From Stenotrophomonas maltophilia (GTDB lineage: Bacteria > Pseudomonadota > Gammaproteobacteria > Xanthomonadales > Xanthomonadaceae): a stretch of 64,000 nucleotides of DNA. A program made the position numbers and the translations under genes. Numbering within the stretch: position 1 is the first letter of the stretch; each line of letters begins with the position of its first letter. The notes under the pieces are model-generated. The model did not search any database and was not told where the DNA came from. It was given only the letters and a program-made list of their open reading frames with translations. This document shows positions 56,569 to 64,000 of this stretch, piece by piece. The stretch lies in assembly GCF_023518235.1 (NCBI RefSeq), contig NZ_CP090423.1, forward strand, positions 1,550,001-1,614,000, given 5' to 3'.

Positions 56569-57600
56569 ATGTCCCACGATCTCAACGAGACGCTGATCTT
56601 CGTCAAAGTGGTTGAGCAAGGCAGCTTCATTGCCGCTGCCAAATCGCTCGGCCTGCCCAAGACTACGGTCAGCCGCAAAGTGCAGGAACTGGAAACACGC
56701 CTGGGCGCGCGCCTGCTGCACCGGACCACGCGCCGCCTCGGCCTGACCGAAGCCGGTTCGATCTACCACGAACATTGCCAGCGCATCGCCCGCGAGCTGG
56801 AAGAAGCCGAGAGCGCGGTGAGCCAGCTGCAGTCCGGTCCGCGTGGCTGGCTGCGCTTCACCGTGCCCTATTCGATCGGCATCACCTGGATCGCCCCGCT
56901 GCTGGGCCAGTTCCACGCGCAGTACCCGGAGATCCGGCTGGACATGCATATGGGCAACGAGAAGCTGGACCTGATTGCAGGTGAAGCCGACCTTGCGCTG
57001 CGTGTGGGTGCCCTGCCCGATTCCAACCTGGTGGCGCGCAAGCTGGGCAGCCTGCGCACGCAGGTGTTCGCCAGCCCGGCCTACATCGAACGCTACGGCG
57101 AGCCGCTGCATCCGGAGGAGCTGCAGTTCCACCGCATCCTGGCGATGCGCAAGCCCTACCACACCGGCAACTCGCCGCGCTTCACCTGGCAGCTCGGCGA
57201 GAACGGCGGCGAGCTGCGCGACTTCCCGGTCACCCCGCTGATGACCGCCAACGACATGTCTGCGCTGAACGGTGCGCTGGTGTGTGGCGAAGGCCTGCTG
57301 TTGACCGGTGACGTGATGGCCAAGCCGTTCGTCGAGTCGGGCATGGTGCGCCGCGTGCTGGCCGGCTGGACCGGGCCGGAAGTGGATTTCAACGCGGTGT
57401 TCGCCGGTGGCCGCCTGGTCTCGCCGAAGGTGCGTGCGTTTGTCGACTTCCTGGTCGAGAAGCTCAACTTCGATGCCAACTACATGCTGGCGCAGTGCCC
57501 CGGCGCGAAGCTGGCACAGCAGCAGAAGGCGCAGGAAGATGCCGCGCTGGAAAGCAGCGGCAAGCGCATCCTGGAGAAGGTGGCCGCTTCGGCGGCATGA
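56569..57600 (+). CDS. smeRv: LysR-family regulator of the efflux operon (SmeRv type)
   Basis: 343 residues. Winged HTH at about 5-65 (ETLIFVKVVEQGSFIAAAKS, LPKTTVSRKVQELETRLGAR), then an effector domain (WLRFTVPYSIGITWIAPLL; ADLALRVGALPDSNLVARKL). A 40-residue C-terminal tail after FDANYMLAQCPGAK is longer than usual. Divergent from smeU1. SmeRv mutations activate smeVWX in S. maltophilia (literature). Confidence 0.88.
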   Translation: MSHDLNETLIFVKVVEQGSFIAAAKSLGLPKTTVSRKVQELETRLGARLLHRTTRRLGLTEAGSIYHEHCQRIARELEEAESAVSQLQSGPRGWLRFTVPYSIGITWIAPLLGQFHAQYPEIRLDMHMGNEKLDLIAGEADLALRVGALPDSNLVARKLGSLRTQVFASPAYIERYGEPLHPEELQFHRILAMRKPYHTGNSPRFTWQLGENGGELRDFPVTPLMTANDMSALNGALVCGEGLLLTGDVMAKPFVESGMVRRVLAGWTGPEVDFNAVFAGGRLVSPKVRAFVDFLVEKLNFDANYMLAQCPGAKLAQQQKAQEDAALESSGKRILEKVAASAA

Positions 57601-57640
57601 CCGGAAGCATCCACGCATGGCGTGGATCTGCCGGCATTCC

Positions 57641-57662
57641 GTAGGGTCGAGCTCGACTCTAC
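57641..57662. repeat. Short SMAG-like palindrome
   Basis: GTAGGGTCGAGCTCGACTCTAC, just after smeRv and before the tandem array. Confidence 0.7.
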
Positions 57663-57664
57663 GG

Positions 57665-58416
57665 GCGCTATCGGTGTTCCGAGCAACGCTCGGCACCTAC
57701 AAAAATGCCGCCTGCAAGGGCGGCATTTTCGTTCCGCGTGCGCCCGGCTTCCGGTAGATGCCGACCTTGGTCGGCGCCGTTGGGAGAAGCCGCGAACGGG
57801 AGCGCTATCGGCGTGCCGAGCAAGCTCGGCACCTACAAAAATGCCGCTTGCAAGGGCGGCATTTTCGTTCCGCGTGCGCCCGGCTTCCGGTAGATGCCGA
57901 CCTTGGTCGGCACCGTTGGGAGAAGCCGCGACCGGCAACGCCATCGGCGTGCCGAGCAAGCTCGGCACCTACAAAAATGCCGCCTGCAAGGGCGGCATTT
58001 TCGTTCCGCGTGCGCCCGGCTTCCGGTAGATGCCGACCTTGGTCGGCGCCGTTGGGAGAAGCCGCGAACGGGAGCGCTATCGGCGTGCCGAGCAAGCTCG
58101 GCACCTACAAAAATGCCGCTTGCAAGGGCGGCATTTTCGTTCCGCGTGCGCCCGGCTTCCGGTAGATGCCGACCTTGGTCGGCACCGTTGGGAGAAGCCG
58201 CGAACGGGAGCGCTATCGGCGTGCCGAGCAAGCTCGGCACCTACAAAAATGCCGCTTGCAAGGGCGGCATTTTCGTTCCGCGTGCGCCCGGCTTCCGGTA
58301 GATGCCGACCTTGGTAGGCACCGTTGGGAGAAGCCGCGACCGGCAACGCCATCGGCGTGCCGAGCAAGCTCGGCACCTACAAAAATGCCGCCTGCAAGGG
58401 CGGCATTTTCGTTCCG
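57665..58416. repeat. 136-bp tandem repeat array, about 5.5 units
   Basis: The marker AAAAATGCCGC occurs at 57701, 57837, 57973, 58109, 58245 and 58381, exactly 136 bp apart. Each unit has GTGCCGAGCAAGCTCGGCAC, a terminator-like hairpin (ATGCCGCCTGCAAGGGCGGCAT plus T run) and GTAGATGCCGACCTTGGTCGGC. Units differ at a few linked sites (GAACGGGAGCGCTAT or GACCGGCAACGCCAT) in the order A-B-A-A-B, hinting at 408-bp duplication. Open frames through it are not genes. Confidence 0.92.
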
Positions 58417-58446
58417 GCTGCGCCGGAACCGCAATAACGCCATGCG

Positions 58447-59142
58447 TTATTGCTTGAGCGGAATCACACGGATCTCGACGCGGCGGTTCTTGGCGCGGCC
58501 GGCATCGGTGCTGTTGTCGGCAATCGGGTAGGACTTGCCGGCGCCCAGGGTTTCAATGCGCACGCTCTGCACGCCCTGGCCGATCAGGTACTGCGCCACC
58601 GAGTCGGCACGTTCCTTCGACAGGCGGTTGTTGACCGCGTCGCTGCCGATGCTGTCGGTATGGCCGACCACTTCGATCATGGTCTGGTTGTAGTCGCGCA
58701 GGGTACCGGCAACGCCATTGAGCGAACCGTAGAACTGCGGCTTCAGGGTCGACTTGCCGAAGTCGAAGGTGATGCCGTCGGGCAGGTTCAGCATGATGTT
58801 GTCGCCCTGGCGCTGCACATCGATGCCGGTGTTGGCAGTGCGCTCACGCAGCGCGCGTTCCTGGCGATCCTGGTACTGGCCAACGGCGGCGCCGCTGAGT
58901 GCGCCGATACCGGCACCGATCAGCGCATGCTGACGACGCTCGGTGGCGCTGTCGCCGGTCAGCAGACCAGCGGCCACACCAATGGCGGTACCGATCAGGG
59001 CGTTGCGGCCGGTGCGGTTCTGCTGCTCGGTCGGGTTGCCGTACTGGTCACTCTGTACGTAGGAGCCGCCGGTGGCGCAGGCCGACAGGACGGCCGCACT
59101 CATCAGGGCCAGTGCGACGTTGCGGGTGGTGTTACGGATCAT
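58447..59142 (-). CDS. OmpA-family lipoprotein with glycine-zipper segment (YiaD-like)
   Basis: 231 residues. Lipobox VLSAC (Cys22). A glycine-zipper region follows (NALIGTAIGVAAGLLTG, HALIGAGIGALSGAAVGQY). The OmpA C-terminal domain (about 115-228) binds peptidoglycan: FDFGKSTLKPQ, VVGHTDSIGSDAVNNRLSKE, RIETLGAGKSYPIADN, NRRVEIRV. AAGGAG lies before the ATG. Anchors the outer membrane to the wall. Confidence 0.93.
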   Translation of the reverse strand: MIRNTTRNVALALMSAAVLSACATGGSYVQSDQYGNPTEQQNRTGRNALIGTAIGVAAGLLTGDSATERRQHALIGAGIGALSGAAVGQYQDRQERALRERTANTGIDVQRQGDNIMLNLPDGITFDFGKSTLKPQFYGSLNGVAGTLRDYNQTMIEVVGHTDSIGSDAVNNRLSKERADSVAQYLIGQGVQSVRIETLGAGKSYPIADNSTDAGRAKNRRVEIRVIPLKQ

Positions 59143-59281
59143 GAGGTTCTCCTTGGTTTCCGGTCGGCCGGCGGCCTGCGGGCGCAAAGAGAATAAACAG
59201 CCCGATGCGATGCCGGAATGATGATCCATGCCCTCGACAGGGGCGCGTTCAGCTAACTGACTGGCTCGCTCAGCCAGCACT

Positions 59282-60703
59282 TTACCCTGCCCCCGACTGG
59301 CGGTAGGCCGCCAACGCGGCATCGCGTCCGGCGGCCAGGTCCACCAGCGGCGTGCGCGGATAGCCCGGCGCATGCGCGGCCAGCAATTGCGGATGCTGCC
59401 AGGGCGCAAACCGCGCCTTCACCGGCAGCGCGGCCAGTTCGGGTACCCAGTGGCTGATGTAGCGCGCCTGTGGATCGAACTTCTCGGCCTGGGTCACGGG
59501 GTTGAACACACGGAAGTACGGCGCGGCATCGGCACCGGTTCCCGCCACCCACTGCCAGCCCATCGTGTTGTTGGCCAGGTCGGCATCGACCAGGGTGTCC
59601 CAGAACCAGCGCGCGCCGTGCAGCCAGTGCGCGCGCAGGTGCTTGCACAGGTAGCTGGCGACGATCATCCGCACCCGGTTGTGCATGTAGCCGGTGTGCC
59701 ACAGCTCGCGCAGACCGGCATCGACGATCGGCACGCCGGTGTGGCCGCGCTGCCAGTCGCGCAGCTGCGCGGCGCTGGGGTCCGCCCAGGGAAAGCGATC
59801 GAAGCGCGGATTGAGATTGTCGGTGGGCGTCTTCGGGAAGTGGTGCAGCAGGTGATAGGCGAAGTCGCGCCAGCCCAGCTGGCGCAGGTAACCATCGATG
59901 TCGGCGTCGGTACCGGCGCTGCGCAGCCCCTCCAGCGCGTGGGCGATGCGCCACGGCGCAATCTCGCCGAAATGCAGGTGCGGCGACATTCGCGAGGTCC
60001 CGACCCGGTCCGGCAGGTCACGCTGCTCCCGGTAGCCGCGCAGGGCGCCGTCCTCGAACACGGACAGCGCTTCCAGCGCCCCGGTCTCGCCCGGCTGCCA
60101 GTGCTCCCAGAAACCGGTGTCCCAGTCCAGCGTCGGCGCAAGCTGCAACTCGTCCAGCGCGAGGCTGTCGACCGAATGTACCGGCAGCGTCTCCGGCGCG
60201 GCCTGCAGCGCGGGCAGGCGCCAATGGCTGAGCACATTGCGCCAGTACGGGGTGAACACCTTGTACGGCTGGCCCTGCTGGGTGGCAATGTCCCAGGGCT
60301 CGAACAGCAGGCTGCCATTGCAGCTCTGCGCATCGACACCCTGCTCGCGCAGCGTGCGCTTGATGGTGGCATCGCGTGGCTGCGTGGCAGGTTCGTACTT
60401 GCGGTTCCAGTACACCGCTTCAGCGCCGGTCTGCCCGATCAGCGCCTGCAGCGTTGGCAGGCTGTCACCGCTGCGCAGCACCAGCGAAGAGCCACGCGTG
60501 CGCAGGTCGGCATCCAGCGCCGCCAGCGAACGGTGGCGCCACGCATCGGAGGCCGCACCCGGTGCCCACTCGCCTTCCTCATGCGGTGCGTGCAGGTAGA
60601 CCGGTACCACGTCGTGACCGGCATCCAACGCGGCCTGCAGGGCCGGATTATCCTGCAGCCGCAGATCACGGCGGAACCATAGCAACGCTACCGACACAGA
60701 CAC
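59282..60703 (-). CDS. phrB: Deoxyribodipyrimidine (CPD) photolyase
   Basis: 473 residues from the GTG at 60703, matching class I photolyases (about 472). N-terminal antenna domain (ALLWFRRDLRLQDNPAL); FAD domain with RMSPHLHFGEIAPWRI (the usual TSxLSPHLxxGxLS), GMPVVDAGLRELWHTGYMHN-type stretch and NRVRMIVASYLCKHLRAHW. The C-terminus has DWRDFAYHLL-like and NNTMGWQWVAGTGADAAPY. Repairs UV-induced pyrimidine dimers using blue light. GAAGG just before the GTG. Confidence 0.94.
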   Translation of the reverse strand: MSVSVALLWFRRDLRLQDNPALQAALDAGHDVVPVYLHAPHEEGEWAPGAASDAWRHRSLAALDADLRTRGSSLVLRSGDSLPTLQALIGQTGAEAVYWNRKYEPATQPRDATIKRTLREQGVDAQSCNGSLLFEPWDIATQQGQPYKVFTPYWRNVLSHWRLPALQAAPETLPVHSVDSLALDELQLAPTLDWDTGFWEHWQPGETGALEALSVFEDGALRGYREQRDLPDRVGTSRMSPHLHFGEIAPWRIAHALEGLRSAGTDADIDGYLRQLGWRDFAYHLLHHFPKTPTDNLNPRFDRFPWADPSAAQLRDWQRGHTGVPIVDAGLRELWHTGYMHNRVRMIVASYLCKHLRAHWLHGARWFWDTLVDADLANNTMGWQWVAGTGADAAPYFRVFNPVTQAEKFDPQARYISHWVPELAALPVKARFAPWQHPQLLAAHAPGYPRTPLVDLAAGRDAALAAYRQSGAG

Positions 60704-60785
60704 CGCCTTCGTTCTGGAAGGCGCACATGATAGCCGGCGGCGGTGAAGGCGATGCGTGGGCGCAACATCCACGCATCGCGTGGAT

Positions 60786-61400
60786 CTACTGGTTGAAGCG
60801 CTGCATCGCCTCGCTGATCAGCGCGCGCGCCTCGGCGGCGTTGCCCCAGCCGTTGAGCTGCACCGGATTGCGCCCGGCCGGCAGGTCCTTGTAGACCCGG
60901 AAGAACGCCTCGATGCGTTGCCGCTCGATCTCCGGCAGATCGTCCAGATCGCGAATGCCGGCGTAGCTCGGATCCACCTTGTCGGTGGGCAGGCCGATGA
61001 TCTTCTCATCGTGCTCGCCGCCGTCGATCATCTTCAGGTAGCCGATCGGGCGGAAGCGCACGATCACGCCCGGATGCAGCGGCTCGCGGGTCAGCACCAG
61101 CGCGTCCAGCGGATCGTTGTCGCCTGCCAACGTCCGCGGCATCGAGCCGTAGTTGGCCGGATAGGCGACCGGCATCGACTGGAAGCGGTCCACATGCACC
61201 AGGCCGTCTTCCTTGATCTCGTACTTGGTGAAGCTGCCCGCAGGAATCTCCACGGCCAGATTCACCTCCTGCGGCGCCTGCTTCGGCTGCGCCACCAGCA
61301 ACGGGTGCAGCACAGCATCCGCGGCGGTCACCGCTGTCGCGAGCAGCAGCAGGGCGCCGCCGATGGCAGCCATGGGGACAAGACGGCGTGCAGCGTTCAT
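60786..61400 (-). CDS. Family I inorganic pyrophosphatase with signal peptide
   Basis: 204 residues. Begins MNAARRLVPMAAIGGALLLL, then ATAVTAADAV, a clear signal sequence or anchor. Core: EIPAGSFTKYEI, YPANYGSMPRT, DNDPLDALVL (metal-binding Asp signature) and KVDPSYAGI. Ordinary Ppa enzymes are cytosolic, so export is unusual. GGAGAT before the ATG. Ten bases downstream of a phosphatase gene in a likely phosphate-scavenging operon, where it could split released pyrophosphate. Confidence 0.9.
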   Translation of the reverse strand: MNAARRLVPMAAIGGALLLLATAVTAADAVLHPLLVAQPKQAPQEVNLAVEIPAGSFTKYEIKEDGLVHVDRFQSMPVAYPANYGSMPRTLAGDNDPLDALVLTREPLHPGVIVRFRPIGYLKMIDGGEHDEKIIGLPTDKVDPSYAGIRDLDDLPEIERQRIEAFFRVYKDLPAGRNPVQLNGWGNAAEARALISEAMQRFNQ

Positions 61401-61410
61401 CCGGATCTCC

Positions 61411-62778
61411 TCATTCCCAGCAACGGTCAGCGCGACCCTTGGCGGTCCGCGCACGCGGGCAGTCGCGTGGTGCGATGCGCCCTTCGGTCAGCTCGGTACG
61501 CTGCTTGCTGCCCTGGGCATCGCGACGCAGTTCAAAGCTGTCGTACAGGCGTCCTGTCACCGTACGCGCTTCGTAGCGCAGGCGCTGTGGGTCGATGCGC
61601 AGCACCTGGAACAGCTGGGTATCCTCGGCCACCGGATCCATCGTCCTGCGCGCTTCATCGGAAAGGCGGTACTGCTTCGGGCCGGCCACGGTCACCACGT
61701 ACTGCGGCGTCGCTGCCTGCCCTTCGCCACGGCGTCCGTAGGTGTGATCGTGGCCCTGCAGCACCAGATCCACCTTGTGGCGACGCACCACCGGCAGCAG
61801 CACATCTCGCAGCGCGGCATTCTCGCGCCCCTCGCGGGGCGAATAGAACGGCTGGTGCAGCAGCACGAGGGTCCACGGCTGCGGGTTTGCCGTCAGCACC
61901 TTGTCCAGCCACTGCGCCTGCGCCTTGGCCGTGCCCAGATCCAGTGCCGAAGTACCGTCAAGCACCACCACGCGCGCCGCCTGCGCGTCGAACCAGTAGC
62001 TGGTCTGCTGGGCGGCGGCGGCACCATTGCCCGGCAGCGCGAACGTCACCGGCCAGTGCCGGCCCAGCACCCGACGCTCCTGCGGGGTGTCCTCGAACTC
62101 CTCGAAGTATTCGTGGTTGCCGATCGCCGGCGCCACCAGCGTTTCCTGCGCCAACCAGCCGGTGGCGGCGAACCACTCGCCCCACTCGCTGTCGTCCATG
62201 TTGTCGCCGCCACTGACCAGATCGCCTGCGAACAAGCTCACGCGCGCGTCCGGCGCCGCCTTCTGCGCGGCGCGCACCACGCGGCTGACATGGCTGAGGT
62301 TCTTGTTCTGGGTGTCGCCGAAGTACAGCAGGGTCAGCGGCTGCTCGGCGCTGGCCAGCGTGCGCAGCTGGTTCCAGGCACTCCAGCTGCCGTTGCCCTG
62401 CACGCGGTAGACGTACAGGGTGTCCGGCTGCAGCCCATCGACGTCGGCACGATGATGGTGTGACGAGCCGTTCTCGGTCTGCAGCGCACGGGTCGTCGCG
62501 CGGATCTGGCGGATGCCCTCGATGGCCGGTGAATCAGCGGCCAGGGCGATTTCCAGCAACGGCGCCTGCACACTGCCATCGGTGCGCCAGGCCACGGCGA
62601 AACCGTGACCGGGATCGGCTGCGGGCGAGGCTACGATACGGTCCGGCAGCGCTGTCGCTGCGTAATGGCGACTGCCCACCGGCACCTGCGTATTCGGTTC
62701 GGCCGCCGCGAACGACAGCGACGGCACGGCCAACAGCAGGCCCAACACCCGCGCGCGCATCACCCAGGGCCGGCTCAT
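61411..62778 (-). CDS. Exported purple-acid-phosphatase-like metallophosphoesterase
   Basis: 455 residues. Signal peptide MSRPWVMRARVLGLLLAVPS, then LSFAAAEP. N-terminal fibronectin-like domain (about 50-150). The metallophosphoesterase core has TLLYFGDTQNKN (GDxx), FAGDLVSGGDN, APAIGNHEYF, LVLLHQPFYSP and LVLQGHDHTYGRRG: the full set of metal ligands. Starts inside the stop of the phytase gene (ATGA overlap). Predicted periplasmic phosphatase. Confidence 0.9.
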   Translation of the reverse strand: MSRPWVMRARVLGLLLAVPSLSFAAAEPNTQVPVGSRHYAATALPDRIVASPAADPGHGFAVAWRTDGSVQAPLLEIALAADSPAIEGIRQIRATTRALQTENGSSHHHRADVDGLQPDTLYVYRVQGNGSWSAWNQLRTLASAEQPLTLLYFGDTQNKNLSHVSRVVRAAQKAAPDARVSLFAGDLVSGGDNMDDSEWGEWFAATGWLAQETLVAPAIGNHEYFEEFEDTPQERRVLGRHWPVTFALPGNGAAAAQQTSYWFDAQAARVVVLDGTSALDLGTAKAQAQWLDKVLTANPQPWTLVLLHQPFYSPREGRENAALRDVLLPVVRRHKVDLVLQGHDHTYGRRGEGQAATPQYVVTVAGPKQYRLSDEARRTMDPVAEDTQLFQVLRIDPQRLRYEARTVTGRLYDSFELRRDAQGSKQRTELTEGRIAPRDCPRARTAKGRADRCWE

Positions 62779-63890
62779 GCGCCACACTCCAACGGCAGCG
62801 CCAGCTGCTTGGCAATGCTCTCCCAATCGAACGCCACCACGCCCTGGTCATCATGCACTGCGTACAGCGCACCATGCGGGAAGCGCGCGCTGGGCTGCTG
62901 CATCAGCCAGATGCCATCGGTGTTGGCCACGGTATTGCCCTGGAAGGCGCCCACTGGCTTCAACGTGTGGCGATCAAACAGGTGGAACACGCTGCGCTGC
63001 TTGCCCTGTTCGGTGGTGATCCACCACCCATCCTTGCCGCAGGTGCGCAGGGTCACGCCTTCGGCCTGCGCCTTGAACACATCGCGGCCGAAGGTGGTGC
63101 CGGTGAAACGCCCGGCCAGGGTGTAGACCTTGAATTCGCTGGCGTAGCGCTCGTCCTCTTCGGCGATCAACAGGCGACCGTTGTCCGGGTCGCCCCAGAT
63201 CGATTCGACCACGCGCAGCGCACCGGCTTCGCTGGTGTCACCGATGCTGGCGACGAGCGTTGCCTCGACCTTCGCACCGTCGCGGGTCACGTGGTACTGG
63301 CGCACGCGCTTGTCCAGCTCCGCCAGCGGCGGCAGGATGTCACGCCCCTGTGCATCCTCGCCGTTGTCCCAGGAGTCGGTGACGTAGACGCTGTAGCCAT
63401 CGGCACGGCGGTCGACCCACAGCCCGTACGGCTTGCGCAGGTCCTCGGCAGCGAACGTCGCCAGCGGGGTGAAGTCCGGCAGGCCCAGCACCTGTACGCG
63501 GTGATTGTCGCGCTCCACGATCCACAGCAGGTCGTCGGTCACCGCAATCCCGTTTGGGCGGTCGAACTGCCCGGGCGCGGCGCCGCTGCTGCCGACGTCG
63601 CGCAGGTGCTGGCCGGTGCTGCCGTCGTAGACCACCAGCTTGTCGGTGGCCTTGGCAGTGGCAATCAACCACAGCGTTCCGTCAGGTGCGCGCCAGGCAG
63701 CAGGGGAATCGATGTTGTCGGCCGGCGTCATCGGCGAAAGGAACGCCTCGGCGATGGTGGTCACCGCACGCTCGGCTGCGGCCTTTGCCTCGGGCGTGGC
63801 CACGGACGGATCGTTGCCGGTGGCCGGCGTGCAGCCAGCCACCAGGGTCGCGGCCAGTGCGGAAGCCAGCAGGGTGATGCGACGCGCCAT
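62775..63890 (-). CDS. Beta-propeller phytase-like lipoprotein
   Basis: 371 residues. Lipobox LVAGC (Cys20). Propeller markers: DNIDSPAAW (compare DDPAIW of Bacillus phytase), LVVYDGSTGQHLRDVG, NGIAVTDDLLWIVERDN, DRRADGYSVYVTDSWD, KAQAEGVTLRTCGKDGWWIT and ANTDGIWLMQQPSARFPHGA, all in the order of BPP enzymes. Releases phosphate from phytate with Ca2+. Its ATG overlaps the upstream receptor stop (TGATG). Confidence 0.87.
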   Translation of the reverse strand: MARRITLLASALAATLVAGCTPATGNDPSVATPEAKAAAERAVTTIAEAFLSPMTPADNIDSPAAWRAPDGTLWLIATAKATDKLVVYDGSTGQHLRDVGSSGAAPGQFDRPNGIAVTDDLLWIVERDNHRVQVLGLPDFTPLATFAAEDLRKPYGLWVDRRADGYSVYVTDSWDNGEDAQGRDILPPLAELDKRVRQYHVTRDGAKVEATLVASIGDTSEAGALRVVESIWGDPDNGRLLIAEEDERYASEFKVYTLAGRFTGTTFGRDVFKAQAEGVTLRTCGKDGWWITTEQGKQRSVFHLFDRHTLKPVGAFQGNTVANTDGIWLMQQPSARFPHGALYAVHDDQGVVAFDWESIAKQLALPLECGA

Positions 63891-64000
63891 CACAGTGCCA
63901 CCTTCAGGCCCAGCGCGTAGGTGCGGCCATACTCTTCCATCTGCAGGGTGCGCGAGCGCGTGCCCTGGTACAGCTCAAGCGGCTTGTCCAGCAGGTTCTG
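63890..64000 (-). CDS. TonB-dependent receptor, C-terminal end only
   Basis: The 36 residues visible end in LQMEEYGRTYALGLKVAL, the final beta-strand type of TonB-dependent outer-membrane receptors; QNLLDKPLELYQGTR is the preceding strand. Rest lies beyond the window. Stop overlaps the phytase start by one base, so the receptor probably imports what the phytase acts on. Confidence 0.8.
   Translation of the reverse strand, partial: QNLLDKPLELYQGTRSRTLQMEEYGRTYALGLKVAL

Noticed and set aside
57665..58416. CRISPR array
   Set aside because: Units are 136 bp and nearly identical throughout, with no unique spacers and no cas genes.
57622..58531. Overlapping 60-135-codon frames in the tandem array
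   Set aside because: Products repeat only because the DNA repeats; 136 bp is not a multiple of three, so the frames cycle, and the units contain terminators.

Overview
The window is about 64 kb of GC-rich, gene-dense chromosome. Everything points to a Stenotrophomonas of the S. maltophilia complex (Xanthomonadaceae): short GTAG-led palindromes of the SMAG type in many intergenic gaps; a complete RND efflux operon in the smeU1-V-W-U2-X order with a divergent LysR gene (smeRv type); FabV as enoyl-ACP reductase; and the fur/bamE, ratA-rnfH and hrcA-grpE-dnaK-dnaJ neighbourhoods usual in this family. I see no rRNA, tRNA, CRISPR array, insertion sequence, integrase or replication origin. The one RNA gene I can support is tmRNA (ssrA).

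Layout. 0-4 kb: end of a BaiN-type flavoprotein, a FimX-like degenerate GGDEF/EAL protein, fabV. 4.6-10.4 kb (minus): queA, tgt, yajC, secD, secF. 10.5-20.2 kb: class III aminotransferase, LOG-family protein, a large GAF-GAF-GGDEF-EAL protein, an ECF sigma factor with a probable anti-sigma partner, an IMPACT/YigZ protein and an ABC exporter. 20.4-25 kb: tyrA and pdxY overlapping, fsr-type MFS exporter with divergent AraC regulator. 25-32 kb: heat-shock cluster hrcA-grpE-dnaK-dnaJ and divergent recN. 32-37 kb: LysR/GDSL hydrolase pair, fur/bamE, rnfH-ratA/smpB. 37-41 kb: a membrane protein, a HEXXH periplasmic protein, ssrA, then a small accessory patch (lipoprotein, frameshifted gene remnant, AT-richer exported protein).

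The most interesting region is 43.1-47.1 kb. Two minus-strand cassettes each consist of an unannotated 32-33-residue peptide, a perfect hairpin, and a P450-like enzyme of 407 residues. The peptides share a leader (RALxVSLN) and end in an aromatic-x-x-W-x-x-F tail. Both P450s have the heme-Cys loop and ExxR but lack the usual I-helix acid/alcohol pair. I infer a P450-tailored ribosomal peptide (RiPP) system present in two paralogous copies. An Hsp31/HchA-type gene lies between them on the opposite strand.

47-57.6 kb: a secreted EEP-family hydrolase, a small membrane protein and the smeU1VWU2X pump with its regulator; a possible 75-codon gene is translationally coupled in front of smeU1. 57.66-58.42 kb: a 136-bp tandem array built from hairpins, followed by an OmpA-like lipoprotein, a photolyase, and a tightly overlapping exported operon (TonB receptor end, beta-propeller phytase, purple-acid-type phosphatase, pyrophosphatase with a signal peptide) that looks like a phytate/organic phosphate scavenging pathway. 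Coordinates of starts are chosen from Shine-Dalgarno fit, overlaps and family N-termini; uncertain ones are flagged.
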